From Bacteroidetes bacterium HGW-Bacteroidetes-4 (lineage in GTDB: Bacteria; Bacteroidota; Bacteroidia; Bacteroidales; SZUA-534), in contig PHDD01000018.1 of the NCBI GenBank assembly GCA_002840905.1, positions 1 through 64,000 of the forward strand: DNA of 64,000 bases, in the 5' to 3' direction. The translations under genes were made by a program, and so were the position numbers. The notes beneath the pieces are model-generated. The model had not been told where the DNA came from and did no database searches. It saw only the letters and a program-made list of their open reading frames with translations. Shown one piece after another: positions 26,891-37,200 of this stretch; the stretch's first letter is position 1; each line of letters begins with the position of its first letter.

Positions 26891-26924
26891 GAAATTATTC
26901 CGAAAATATATAGAATTATATACT

Positions 26925-26956
26925 ATAAAGCCCATGGTTTAAAGCGTGGGCTTTAT
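26925..26956. terminator. Bidirectional terminator between converging operons
   Basis: ATAAAGCCCA (26925-26934) pairs perfectly with TGGGCTTTAT (26947-26956). It serves the carboxylase operon on the plus strand and the glycosyltransferase operon on the minus strand. The right arm covers the stop codon (26953-26955) of the minus-strand gene. Confidence 0.75.
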
Positions 26957-29004
26957 TTATTGAAAATACTTTGGTAGCGGGTAATTTCCAAATTATCGAA
27001 ATAAGCGGCTGTTTTGGCGGGATTGTGCAAGTAAACGACCAACTCGTTGCCTGCATATTTGTCGTTTATATAGATGGTTAATTCCAGCAATTCCCAGTCT
27101 TGTTCATTGGTTTCTAAAACCTGATAATTTGAAAAGGTAGTCCCGGAAAGGGAAGCCAGTAAATGTCCCTCGGCTCCCGGAAGGTTTTTCCGCCAAACGT
27201 TTACTTTAAAAGTCTCCCCCGTTTCCACTCCGGTAAACCGGATGGTCATTCCGTATGGAGCTCCGGCATGCAGCTTACTGCTGTAGGTTCCGGAAAAAGC
27301 AAAGTCGTTACTCTTTGTCTGGCCGTATTCGAATAAGGTGGTATCGTTTATAAACCAGGCCCCATCGGAGGTGGTGGTTTCGGCATCGCAAAACAAATGC
27401 TGCTTAGGCCGGAGTTGGGGCAACACAAAATTGGTATCGGCCGAGCGCAGCTTAAAAATATACACCTCGCGATAGGTTCCCAGGGTGTCGAAACAAAAGT
27501 TATTCAAATAGGGTTTTTCGTACAACTGTTCGATATCGTTTAGCACCAGGTATTTTGCACCACGGGCTATGGAAGTTGCCAGTGTTGCACTGTCGCTGTT
27601 GTAGCGGATGGTTTGGCCCTTATTAAATTGCTTATCGACGTATTCGGTCCAGCCTTTTTGGTTCATCAGGTACAGGGTGGCGTGACTGTTATCGGGAATT
27701 GATATGATGGTATCAGAGGGGGTTACTCCCATTTGCCGCAACCAGGGCTGAATGGAATACATATCGGCAAATTTATCCTTATCGTTCCACCAGCCGTGGT
27801 AGCGTTGGTAAATTTCGCCTTTGGCATAATACACATTGAATGCCAGCAATGCCAACACTCCCGTTTTTAAAATTGGGGTATTAAACAGCTTTGGGTAATT
27901 GGTTTTTAATAAATAAAGTGCAGTCGGGCATAATATTATCGGAAGTATATAAAGTCCGATGACATAGTAGTCGTGATCGCCAAAGGTCCAGAATTGCAAT
28001 AAAATGAATAAAATAACTTCGGCAGTCAGGGTCAGTAAAATCCACTTTAATAATGACGGTAGGTTTTTAAAATGCACCACTACAAAAGCCAATACAACAA
28101 GCAAAAAAGCCCACACCGAAGGATGAAAATACTGATTGAACCAAATCGTTCTGATTTTGGACGTTACCTTTTGAATTCCTGCCTTATCCAAATCCCAAAT
28201 GGGAAAAGTAACAGTAGAAAAATAATAACATTCGTTTTGGGTGTTTTGGACCCGTGCATATACTACCCAGGCCAGTACCGTAAAAACAATCAGAAACATG
28301 GATGTAAAAGTAAGCACAGGCCTGGTAAATAACTTCTTTTGGCCACCAAACTTTTGTAAACCGAACCATTCGGCTAAAAATACCGTTCCAATGGCAAACA
28401 AGCTGAGCAAGCCGGTAATCTTAAACGATGCCGCAAAAAAGAAAATAATCAACGCGATGATAAGACTTCGCGACTTCTTAGTAAATAAAAATTCAGTAAA
28501 ATAATACCATCCTATCAGCGAGAAAGCCAATTCCGTGGAGTTGGTCAGGAAATTGTTACCGTAGTAAACCAAAACCGGCGAAGTAAAAAAAAGCAGCGAA
28601 ATAAGCATACTCCAAACCCTATCGCTGGTGACTAAAAGGATTAAGCGAAACAAATAAAAAATACCGATCAAAAAAACCAGGGTATTCAGTATGCGGTAAA
28701 TAAAATCGTGCGGACCAAACACCTGATATACTAAAGCCACGCCATAGTAAAGCAAAGGCATTTCGCTGGTATAGGCCAAACCACTGGTTCCCCCCTTGGA
28801 GGTTAGGTTATGCACTTCAGGCTTAAAAAACTGCATGCCTCCCTGGTAATAATTTAAGGCCAGTGAAGCACAATCGGATTGCCGCCATTTATGCACCGAT
28901 TGCGGCTGGTAAAAAACAATCTGTTGGTACTGATATAAGCCTGCTACCGCAATTAATAGGGCCACGAACACAAAACTGCTTATATGTTTTAACCGCTTTT
29001 TCAA
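26953..29004 (-). CDS. GT-C-fold membrane glycosyltransferase (GT39-like)
   Basis: A 683-residue protein. Residues 1-about 410 form some ten membrane helices with the first-loop motif VHKWRQSDCASLALNYYQGG and a later TSEMPLLYYG. This pattern is common to bacterial PMT/ArnT-like GT-C transferases that use polyprenyl-phosphate sugars. Residues about 420-680 form a soluble tail ending in a beta-sandwich-like, carbohydrate-binding-type domain (GMTIRFTGVETGETFKVNVWR). Acceptor and sugar are unknown. The start overlaps the GT2 gene by 4 bp (ATGA), so the two are translationally coupled. The GT2 enzyme could make the lipid-linked sugar donor. Confidence 0.85.
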   Translation of the reverse strand: MKKRLKHISSFVFVALLIAVAGLYQYQQIVFYQPQSVHKWRQSDCASLALNYYQGGMQFFKPEVHNLTSKGGTSGLAYTSEMPLLYYGVALVYQVFGPHDFIYRILNTLVFLIGIFYLFRLILLVTSDRVWSMLISLLFFTSPVLVYYGNNFLTNSTELAFSLIGWYYFTEFLFTKKSRSLIIALIIFFFAASFKITGLLSLFAIGTVFLAEWFGLQKFGGQKKLFTRPVLTFTSMFLIVFTVLAWVVYARVQNTQNECYYFSTVTFPIWDLDKAGIQKVTSKIRTIWFNQYFHPSVWAFLLVVLAFVVVHFKNLPSLLKWILLTLTAEVILFILLQFWTFGDHDYYVIGLYILPIILCPTALYLLKTNYPKLFNTPILKTGVLALLAFNVYYAKGEIYQRYHGWWNDKDKFADMYSIQPWLRQMGVTPSDTIISIPDNSHATLYLMNQKGWTEYVDKQFNKGQTIRYNSDSATLATSIARGAKYLVLNDIEQLYEKPYLNNFCFDTLGTYREVYIFKLRSADTNFVLPQLRPKQHLFCDAETTTSDGAWFINDTTLFEYGQTKSNDFAFSGTYSSKLHAGAPYGMTIRFTGVETGETFKVNVWRKNLPGAEGHLLASLSGTTFSNYQVLETNEQDWELLELTIYINDKYAGNELVVYLHNPAKTAAYFDNLEITRYQSIFNK

Positions 29005-29759
29005 TCGATGGATTTGGGTTGGTTAAAAATCGTAAACTTAGCCAGTCCCATCTTTTGCAGGCGATAACTTACCGAGACCGCTAATACCCCCAAACCATAA
29101 ATGGCACTTCGGCGCAGGTTGATGGAGGAAGCCTGATCGAAGTATTTGGTGGGACAGGTTATTTCAGCAATATCGAAGCCCTTAAAACACAATTGTGCCA
29201 GCATCTGGTTGTCGAATACAAAATCGTTGGAATTCACTTCGTAATTTATGGCCTGTAACACTTCTTTTGAGAAGGCCCGGTATCCGGTGTGGTATTCCGA
29301 GAGTTTTTGTCCCATCATTACATTCTGAAAGAAGGTTAACATGCGGTTGGCCAAGTATTTATACCTGGGCATTCCACCGCGTAAGGCACCTTTTCCAAGT
29401 ATCCGACTACCCAAAACCACCGGATAAACCCCATTGGCAATCAGGTAGGCCATGGAATGAATGAGTTTGGGTGTGTACTGGTAGTCGGGGTGCAACATAA
29501 TAACCATATCGGAACCCAAAGCGAGTGCTTTGTTGTAACAACTTTTTTGGTTTCCGCCATAACCCATGTTTTGTTCGTGAACAATTATGTGATTAATCCC
29601 CAGTTTCCGGGCCAGTTCAACGGTAGTATCGCTGCTGCGGTCGTCCACTAAAATTACTTCGTCGACAATATCGAAAGGTATTTCGTTGTAAGTTTGTTCC
29701 AGGGTAGCCGCTGCATTATACGCAGGTAAAACAACCGTAATTTTTTTTTTATGAATCAT
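29001..29759 (-). CDS. GT2 glycosyltransferase, polyprenyl-phosphate sugar synthase type
   Basis: A 252-residue GT-A enzyme of the dolichol-phosphate mannosyltransferase-like group: VVLPAYNAAATLEQTYNEI, VDDRSSDTTVELA, MLHPDYQYTPKL (in place of a simple DxD) and GYRAFSKEVLQAI. No C-terminal membrane pair is seen. Members transfer a sugar from a nucleotide to polyprenyl phosphate. It lies between two GT-C transferase genes, 14 bp after one and overlapping the other by 4 bp. That is the expected order for a donor-maker plus sugar-transferring membrane enzymes. The sugar is unknown. Confidence 0.9.
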   Translation of the reverse strand: MIHKKKITVVLPAYNAAATLEQTYNEIPFDIVDEVILVDDRSSDTTVELARKLGINHIIVHEQNMGYGGNQKSCYNKALALGSDMVIMLHPDYQYTPKLIHSMAYLIANGVYPVVLGSRILGKGALRGGMPRYKYLANRMLTFFQNVMMGQKLSEYHTGYRAFSKEVLQAINYEVNSNDFVFDNQMLAQLCFKGFDIAEITCPTKYFDQASSINLRRSAIYGLGVLAVSVSYRLQKMGLAKFTIFNQPKSID

Positions 29760-29773
29760 TGTTTTTTTTTGAT

Positions 29774-31405
29774 TTAAGGATACCGGATTGCCAATACAAA
29801 TCCGTTCTTCTCGTCAAGTTTTTTAAAACCATTAAATGTATTAAAAAAAGCAGCTGCTTTGGTATTTTTTGTGATGCAATACACCGGTTTATCAATTTTA
29901 CCACTTAGCAACCATTGTTTATCGTAAGCCAGCTTATTTTCAGCGGGTCTTACTTCAGCATAAAAATAAGGGACATAGCTTTTGTATCCATAGCTAAAAA
30001 CATAAGCATCTTCGGTTCTGATGCTTTTCATAAATTCAACAGCCGCACGTTGCGAATAGGCTTCGATGCGGGGAACTACAAGAATCAGGGCAATGAAAAC
30101 AAAAACCAGACTGCCCGCTATAGCCGATACATATACTTTCAGGCTTTCTTTTTTGCGGTTATAAACATACACTCCTGCAGCACTGATAAGAAGACTAACA
30201 GAAGCCGCAAAAATCCAGGGGGTCCAGTATACCTGTGCCTGCAAGTTTGCCCGGGCAAAGGCATCGTTTAACCAACCGTCTTCAATAAACTGTTCTTTAA
30301 GTACATTGGCAAAAGGAAGCAAGCCTATTAAAACGATAAACATCACTGCTAAAAAATAATAGCTACCCAATACAAATGATGAAAACTTTTGTGGGTGCCT
30401 GCTTCGGTAATACATTACCCAGGCGGCCATAAACGAAACGGGAAAATAGGCCAGCGAGGAATAATGAACGATTTTGGTATTCACTACCGTAAAAAGAATA
30501 AGTACCACCCCAAGCAGAATCTCCATTAAGCGCAACAGGTCGCCCGAAGGTATTCCCGAATTACTTTTGGCAAAAGCCGGTAAGGCAAATACCGAGGCCG
30601 GAAACATACCGACAAATACTACCACAAAATGATACAAAAGAAATCCACCGTGACCGGCATCCTCGGTAAGGAATAAACGTACCTGGTAAGTTATAAAAGC
30701 TTTTATCAGCGCGTAATTTCCATTTAGTATCTGAAGTAAAAACCAGAAACCACCCACCCCAATCAAAACCAACATGAAAAGTGCCGCATGACTCCATTTA
30801 AGGTTTAGTTTGTAACGTTTCTGAAAATAAAATACAGCCAGTGCCAATGTCATCAACAAAATAGCTACCGGGCCTTTGGTTAAAACAGCCAAACCCAAAG
30901 CCAATGCCGACAGAAAAACATTTAAAACACTTACCGACCGAACCAGATAAGTATAAGCAAAATAAAGTGCGGCAAATATAAACAGGTTGAACCAGGGATC
31001 GATAATTGCCGATTTAAAGTAAAAAAAAGGCAGCAGCGAACCGGCATACGAAAGTACCCAAAGTAAACCAAAGCGCCAGTTGACTTCACGCTTGCCCACA
31101 ACATATAAAAACAACAGGGTGAACACCCCACACAGCGCATTGGGAAAACGGGCAGCAAACTCGTTTACACCAAATAAATGCATTGAAAAAGCCTGCATCC
31201 AGATAAACAAAGGTGGTTTTTCCCAAAATGGCTGATAATTGATTTGCACGGTAAGGTAATCGCCGGTAACAAGCATTTCACGGGCCGATTCGGCAAAGTT
31301 AATCTCGTCCCAATCGAATAAATGCACGCTGCCCAAAAAAGGCAGGAACAGTGCCAGCGCTGCAACAGCAATCAGCAGGGGGATGTATTTAATAATCCGG
31401 TTCAT
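29774..31405 (-). CDS. ArnT/PMT-like membrane glycosyltransferase
   Basis: A 543-residue polytopic protein of the GT39/GT83 kind. The first periplasmic loop has FDWDEINFAESAREML followed by YQPFWEKPPLFIWMQ, the signature of ArnT-like enzymes (acidic pair and Glu-Lys-Pro-Pro). About eleven membrane helices fill residues 5-430, and a small soluble tail follows. It probably adds a sugar from an undecaprenyl-phosphate donor to a lipid or protein outside the inner membrane. It is the first gene of the three-gene operon. On the minus strand TATTTTTG (31429-31422) fits a -7 box 10 bases before the predicted leader, with no good -33 box. Confidence 0.9.
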   Translation of the reverse strand: MNRIIKYIPLLIAVAALALFLPFLGSVHLFDWDEINFAESAREMLVTGDYLTVQINYQPFWEKPPLFIWMQAFSMHLFGVNEFAARFPNALCGVFTLLFLYVVGKREVNWRFGLLWVLSYAGSLLPFFYFKSAIIDPWFNLFIFAALYFAYTYLVRSVSVLNVFLSALALGLAVLTKGPVAILLMTLALAVFYFQKRYKLNLKWSHAALFMLVLIGVGGFWFLLQILNGNYALIKAFITYQVRLFLTEDAGHGGFLLYHFVVVFVGMFPASVFALPAFAKSNSGIPSGDLLRLMEILLGVVLILFTVVNTKIVHYSSLAYFPVSFMAAWVMYYRSRHPQKFSSFVLGSYYFLAVMFIVLIGLLPFANVLKEQFIEDGWLNDAFARANLQAQVYWTPWIFAASVSLLISAAGVYVYNRKKESLKVYVSAIAGSLVFVFIALILVVPRIEAYSQRAAVEFMKSIRTEDAYVFSYGYKSYVPYFYAEVRPAENKLAYDKQWLLSGKIDKPVYCITKNTKAAAFFNTFNGFKKLDEKNGFVLAIRYP

Positions 31406-31496
31406 TGCAAGGGTTTAAACACAAAAATAAACGGATTATTGTATGGTTTACCCTCTGTTGCAAAGATTTTTAGACAGAACTATGAAAAAAGACAGA

Positions 31497-32075
31497 TTAA
31501 ACCCTTACCAGTGCACGAAAACCCCGGGCAGCATAATACGAATCGGCTCCGTTGTGGTATACGAAAACGGTTTGGTAGCGGTAATCGCAAAAAAGAGCTC
31601 CTCCCAATTTTCTTATTTCATCCGGTGTTTTAATCCAACTGGAAGTTTTGGTGTCGAAGGGTCCGTATTTTTGCAATTCGCAGTATTGGGCTTCGCTTAA
31701 AAGCTCAACGCCCATGTCGGCAGCCATATCCAAAGCACTGTTTTGAGGTTTGTGTTCCTTTCTCGATTCCAGTGCCTGGCGGTCGTAACAAATACTTCGG
31801 CGGCCTTTGGGGCTTTCAGGAGAACAATCGTAGAAAAGGTAGGCATCGGTTTGCGAATCGTAAATTAATACCTGCGGTTCTCCCCCTGTTTCTTCCATCT
31901 GCCAGAGCGACCAAAGTTTTTCGGGATTTTTTTCCAGTTTTTGCTGAATTTTGGTCCAGTTCAAATTTTTGGCTCGCTTGGTGTTTTTTTCAAAACGATT
32001 TATTAACACATCCAGCAGTTTTTCTCTTTGCTCTGCTGTTAACTCTCTTACTGAAGCCTGGGCTTTGCTTTTCAT
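31497..32075 (-). CDS. DUF4256-family protein
   Basis: A 192-residue soluble protein that matches the DUF4256 family over its length as I recall it: LWSLWQMEETGGEPQV, LFYDCSPESPKGRRS, CYDRQALESRKE, DMAADMGVELL and SSWIKTPDEIR, ending in VYHNGADSYYAARGFR. The function of the family is unknown. There is no signal peptide or membrane segment. It is a single gene, 91 bp before the glycosyltransferase operon on the same strand, without visible terminator. Confidence 0.85.
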   Translation of the reverse strand: MKSKAQASVRELTAEQREKLLDVLINRFEKNTKRAKNLNWTKIQQKLEKNPEKLWSLWQMEETGGEPQVLIYDSQTDAYLFYDCSPESPKGRRSICYDRQALESRKEHKPQNSALDMAADMGVELLSEAQYCELQKYGPFDTKTSSWIKTPDEIRKLGGALFCDYRYQTVFVYHNGADSYYAARGFRALVRV

Positions 32076-32302
32076 GGTAGTAATTATTAGATGCTTAACT
32101 AAGGATTCATTTGGGAACAGGTTGAATTAATCAATTTTGTTTCTTTACTCTATACTGAAATCAATTGTTGTATATAACAATACAGCGAAAAGAAATGTTT
32201 GGTTCGCACAGGAAGGTATTACCGCCATGATGCAAAGTTCTTATTGCTGTTTTTGCTTTCGATTAACGATTATGTTCCATGAGGACTTCATCGTTAGGGA
32301 TG

Positions 32303-32322
32303 CCTGCCTGTGGTCAGACAGG
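32303..32322. repeat. Extragenic palindrome CCTGCCTG-TGGT-CAGACAGG
   Basis: An 8-bp stem with one mismatch and a 4-base loop in the 277-bp gap between the DUF4256 and hydrolase genes. GC-rich CCTGCCTG/CAGGCAGG palindromes of this form recur as interspersed elements in some Bacteroidota genomes (recalled, not checked). It is the only copy in this window, so calling it a repeat is tentative. Confidence 0.3.
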
Positions 32323-32352
32323 TTCGCTTTTTGATTTCAGCTTAGTTTTTAC

Positions 32353-33738
32353 TTAATGCAAAACCGGATCCGAACCGGAATTAGCCATTTCCTGATTGTA
32401 TTCCCAATGTTCGGTAATTTCATCGCCTTTAATCTCAAAAAGAGTAATCGAAATCGGGTTCAGGCTTTGGGTGTAAATACTATCGCTACCGGTAAACTGC
32501 CATTTCACCGAAGCCGGGCTTTCCTGTTTATTTATAAAGTATAGAAAAACCTGATTGGTTTCTGCGTTTTGAGTAGCATAAACTGCCACTTCTTCCAAAT
32601 TGTGTTGCACACCAAGGCTTTGATTCCCACTATGGGTACTTATTAATTTGAGTGCATGATAGGAAGGCCGGGGCTCTCCCAATTCTCCATCGATAAAACC
32701 GAGGGTCCAGCCTTCAGAAATACTCCAGAACGATAGGTTCCAAAGCCCTTCTTCCATACCCACACCAATTACATCGGCAACCCAAAGTGCAGCCCAAAAA
32801 CTTGCGGGCGAGGCATTACTATACATATATTGCGGATTGCCATCGTACGACACGTGGGTTTCGGTTATCGCAAGCGGAAAATTGTTGTTCATTCCCAGGT
32901 TTTTCATATAGTTTCGAATCATACGTAAGTCGCTGCGGAATTTTTCAGCATCGGCTTTAACATTTTCAATAGTACAATCATCAGGTGCAAAAGGATAGCG
33001 ATGCAGGGTAACGACATCGAGTTTGTCTTTACTGGCCGATAAAAAAGGTTGCAGCCAATTGTTATCGGGATAGTATTTCCAGGCCAAATCTGGTCCCATT
33101 ACCTGATATTCGGGATCGATGGCCTTAATGGAATCGCTGAAAACATTGAACTGTGCTGTCAAATCATTAACGGTATAACTGGTTTTCATTCCCTGCTCCA
33201 CATAAATATCGGGTTCGTTACCAATAGCGAAATACCGTATGGGATATTCCATTTCGCGCACATAACGCACAATATCCATGGCTTTTTTAACCGTTATGGG
33301 TTCGGCATTGTGATCGTTCAGCAAGGGAATTTGCAACATAACTTCGGTTCCTATTTTATTGGCATAGGCCATGGCCTCATCAATTTTTGCGTAATCAAAG
33401 GCTTCCGGAAAATTACGATCGGGTTCTGAACCACCCAGTCGTAAAAGGTTCAGGCCCACCGCCTGCATTAGTTCTTCGGTGCCATTTACCTGAGCGCCCC
33501 ATTCGCTTACCCACGACCAGTAATTCTGTCCGAAAAACATGGGACTTATGGCTACTTTGGCCGACAAATCGATTTTTATATCGGCTACAAGTTCTTCATC
33601 AATGGGATCAGGGTTTTCATCACCATCATCGGGAAGGGGGTCTTCGCCCGTTTCACAGGCAAATAAAATAAGCGCTGAAGCAAAAAACAAGGTGACCTTT
33701 TTTAATCCGAAACCGGAGAAATAACTGGAACGATTCAT
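32353..33738 (-). CDS. Lipoprotein glycoside hydrolase, clan GH-A fold
   Basis: A 461-residue probable surface lipoprotein. The signal peptide ends in a lipobox with Cys28 (LILFAC), followed by an Asp/Pro/Glu linker (DPLPDDGDENPDPIDEE). The catalytic part (about 55-370) looks like a TIM barrel of clan GH-A. Glu175 in YFAIGNEPDIY is the expected acid/base and Glu293 in LAITETHVSYDG the expected nucleophile. A small beta domain ends the protein. Resemblance is closest to GH39/GH51/GH5-like enzymes, but I cannot fix the family or substrate. It is not in a visible polysaccharide utilisation locus: no SusC/SusD neighbours. Confidence 0.82.
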   Translation of the reverse strand: MNRSSYFSGFGLKKVTLFFASALILFACETGEDPLPDDGDENPDPIDEELVADIKIDLSAKVAISPMFFGQNYWSWVSEWGAQVNGTEELMQAVGLNLLRLGGSEPDRNFPEAFDYAKIDEAMAYANKIGTEVMLQIPLLNDHNAEPITVKKAMDIVRYVREMEYPIRYFAIGNEPDIYVEQGMKTSYTVNDLTAQFNVFSDSIKAIDPEYQVMGPDLAWKYYPDNNWLQPFLSASKDKLDVVTLHRYPFAPDDCTIENVKADAEKFRSDLRMIRNYMKNLGMNNNFPLAITETHVSYDGNPQYMYSNASPASFWAALWVADVIGVGMEEGLWNLSFWSISEGWTLGFIDGELGEPRPSYHALKLISTHSGNQSLGVQHNLEEVAVYATQNAETNQVFLYFINKQESPASVKWQFTGSDSIYTQSLNPISITLFEIKGDEITEHWEYNQEMANSGSDPVLH

Positions 33739-34262
33739 AATTATCTGTATTTTAAAGTTAATTAATCACTCCCTTTTTGAGTCGGGATAATGCTTAAAAT
33801 AACACCGCTGGAAAAAAATGGTTCAAACCCGTAATCAATTGCTTACTATCTGTATACCGGTTTTTCTACCGAAAAATAAGGGCAGGTCATTTACACCAAA
33901 ACCATTTGCCGCATTGAACAATTGAAGATGGATACACAAAGTCGCAAAAAAAGGTACACGGACTGAAAAAAAACTGATAGGCTGTAATTATTTATCGTTC
34001 TTAAAATCCATAAACAACAGCCAAGAAATAGTACACAGTTTTAAGTATAATTAAAAATAATGATAGCCGATTTAGCATCACCCTGAAAATTAGTAAAATC
34101 TACTCGACGATTGGAGGGGTAGCGGAAAAAAAAAGACCATCCCACAATTTCATTTGAGACGGTCTCTTTTTATTTCTACATCAAAAACTCTGATTCATTT
34201 AAAAACCAATAAATTAAAATCTTTTTTGTCGGTTTTTAAATTGAGCCATTCAGCTAATTCAA
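33739..34262. other. Long intergenic stretch with terminator
   Basis: 524 bp between the hydrolase gene and the large T9SS gene, both on the minus strand. It contains the terminator of the T9SS gene (34126-34164) and must hold the hydrolase promoter, for which I find no good TTTG/TAnnTTTG match. No open frame of interest or RNA gene is visible. Confidence 0.5.
34126..34164 (-). terminator. Terminator after the T9SS propeller gene
   Basis: On the minus strand GACCGTC (34164-34158) pairs with GATGGTC (34141-34135), with one G-T pair. The stem is followed by a 9-base T run (34134-34126). It lies about 100 bp past the stop codon of the propeller gene. Confidence 0.65.
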
Positions 34263-37200
34263 TTATTCTACAAGTAATTTAATTCCCAATATTTGAGATC
34301 CAACCGTAACCTTAAGTAGGTAATGGCCGGCCGGGAATTGGCTCACATCTATTTCTTTTAATATTTTAAATGCTTTATGCGGTTCAGATTCAAAAACTTT
34401 ACGGCCTTGCATATTGTACAATATAAAGCTTACATATTCTGCCTTACTGTTATCAAAAGTAAGTTTTACATTTTCAGATGCCGGATTGGGAAACACCATC
34501 AAGCTATTGTTCCAAAACCGCAATTCTTCCGCCGTATTGGAATTCACTGTAACAGTGGCAATATTAGAAAAAGCGGACTCATTGGAGGGGTCACCATAAT
34601 AGGCAGAAAGCTGATAGGCATAAGTTCCGATGGCTAATGAAGAATCAACATATGCCAGCTCCTCAGGGTCGCTAATTTCAGTAATTAAAGCTTCATCGCG
34701 CCACAATTTATAACCTGAATTTTGTGAACCTACAAAAACATCATCAATCATTAACTGGTATCCATCGTTGTACTCGTAAGCAAAAGCTAACTGAATACTA
34801 CGTCCTGCAAAATCGGAAAGTGAAAATTCTTCCATGCTTTCAAATTCATTGTTTGTGTGTCCTGTACCATATGATTTTAAAACGGTCCATGAACTGGCAT
34901 CACCAACCAAAACATGTAATTTGGTTATGTAATTATTAGATTCTTCAGAAAAATACCATATCCAGTACTGTATAATTGTATTTAAATCTACCGTAAAAAA
35001 TGGACTAATTAACCAATTAATATTGGAAGCGGTATAACCAATTGCCGCAGAATAAGTACCCCTGTGAATATATTCAGGATGAGGGCCTTCCGAAAAAGAA
35101 TTCTCATCGCACAAAAACCAGGTTTCTCCAACTGCATTGGTGAACTCACCATCAAGTGTTAATGATTGGTACAAAGCCCAACCGGCAGGCAAAAAACCGG
35201 ATTCAAAACCTTCAGCAATAAGTATTTCATTATTAGGCTTATCCCAGGATAACAAAACATGATTTCTGTCGGTAGTTGCAGCTAAATTTGCAGGAGCCAA
35301 TAAATCCGGGGCATTCTCGATAGTAATGTAATCAGGTTGGGTAAATGTATCACTTCCGGCACTATTGGTTGCGGTAAGTGTTACATCATAAGTCCCCGTT
35401 TCAGTATAAGTAACCACCGGGTTTTGCTCGGTAGAATTATTTGGTGTTCCTCCCTCAAAGGTCCAATTCCAACTTGTAGGTAGATTTATCGATGTGTCAG
35501 TAAAACTGATAGCCTTTCCCACATAAGCCCGGGTGACATTAGATGAAAATCCTGCCAAAGGCAAAACAGTTTGATAAACATCGATAAACGCTGTTTTTGT
35601 AATTGAATTTGTTCCACCACTATTGGTAACCGTTAATGTAACATCAAATTTTCCATTGTTGAGATAAGTAACGGTTGGATTCTGTTCCGTAGAGCTGGAC
35701 GGATTTCCTCCGGGAAAACTCCAACTCCATGCTGTTGGTCCTTTATCTGATAAATCGAAGAAATTAATAGTCTGCCCCTGTTGAATGTAGTTTTCAGATA
35801 CCGTGAAATCAGCAACTGGAGGGGAAACTTCAAAAGCAGACAAATCGCTTTCCCAAAGCCCCCTACCAAAAGTTGCTGCGCGCAAGCGGCTGTTCTCAGG
35901 AACCAACTCATCGTAATAAATATCTAGTTCGGTAACCACAACATTAGGCAATCCGTTTGAAAATAACTGCCAGTTTTCGGCTCCCTTTTTAAAATATACC
36001 CCCACATCGGTTCCCACATACAAGTGATCGATAGATTCCGATAATTTATTATGTACAATGCTCATTACGGGCAGATTGGGCAGGCCAGCGGAAATATTTG
36101 TCCATGTAGTTCCTCCATCGTTACTCTCGTAAACCCGCTGCGTATTATAACCGCCCATAGTAACCCACAAAGTGTTTTCGTCGCTGGCTTTTACAGCAAT
36201 ATAAGTTATACTATTTGATAAAACAGGGAGCGAACCGGTAATATCGGTCCAGGTTGTTCCCCCGTTTGTGGTTTTCCAGATATTACTAAAATCGGCCACA
36301 TATAAAAATTGGGAATTTGAAGGAGCAATAGCCATAGAACGCAGCAAATCAGCCGTATTCATAGTTGAAATTTTTGTAAAAGAGCTCCCTTTATCGGTAG
36401 TTTTCCAAACATCGGCATAGCCCACATAAAGTGTACTGTTATTATTCGGGTCGATAATATACGGAGTTACCCAGGCACCTTTAATTTCATCGTTAATGTT
36501 ATCAGAAATGGTAACTACACTATTCCAAAGGTTCGTTGTCCGATAAATTTCACCATTAACATAGGTAGCATATTGTGTATTTAAATCGGTATAATCCACA
36601 ATGCACTCCATGCCATCTCCACCGGTTACGTCGTACCATGAACTTCCATAGAATAACTTGGAACCATTATCCTGTAATCCGGTCAAAGTAACATTATCAT
36701 CGGTTTGCGAGACCCCAAGACGGTACATTTGACTAATCATTAAACCATTACTCTTATCAACCCAGGTTACTCCGTTATCGGTTGACAGATAAATTCCTCC
36801 GTCGTTTCCTTCAAAAAGAGTTCCATCGGACCGGAACGCATGAACGTGTTTGTCGGCATGAGCAACCGGGGCTCCGGAAAAATTATAGCTTGAATGTGAT
36901 GTCCACATATTACATATAGTCCAGGTTGCTCCACCGTCGGTTGATTTCCATGAATTTATCCCTCCAATGATAACCCAATTTTTATTGGTCGGAGAAACCG
37001 CTATGGATAAATCATAACTTCCCTGTCCGTTATTTTCACCAGAACCATCGCTATAGTACCCTAAAAACGATTTGTTGTTATCATTTCCATTTACTAGCTG
37101 GGCAAAGTTAGCTCCGCCATCAATCGATCGGTAGATACCTGTAAGCCCACTGTTGCGATTTGCCACTATGGCATATATATAATTGGCATCGTGAGGGGTA

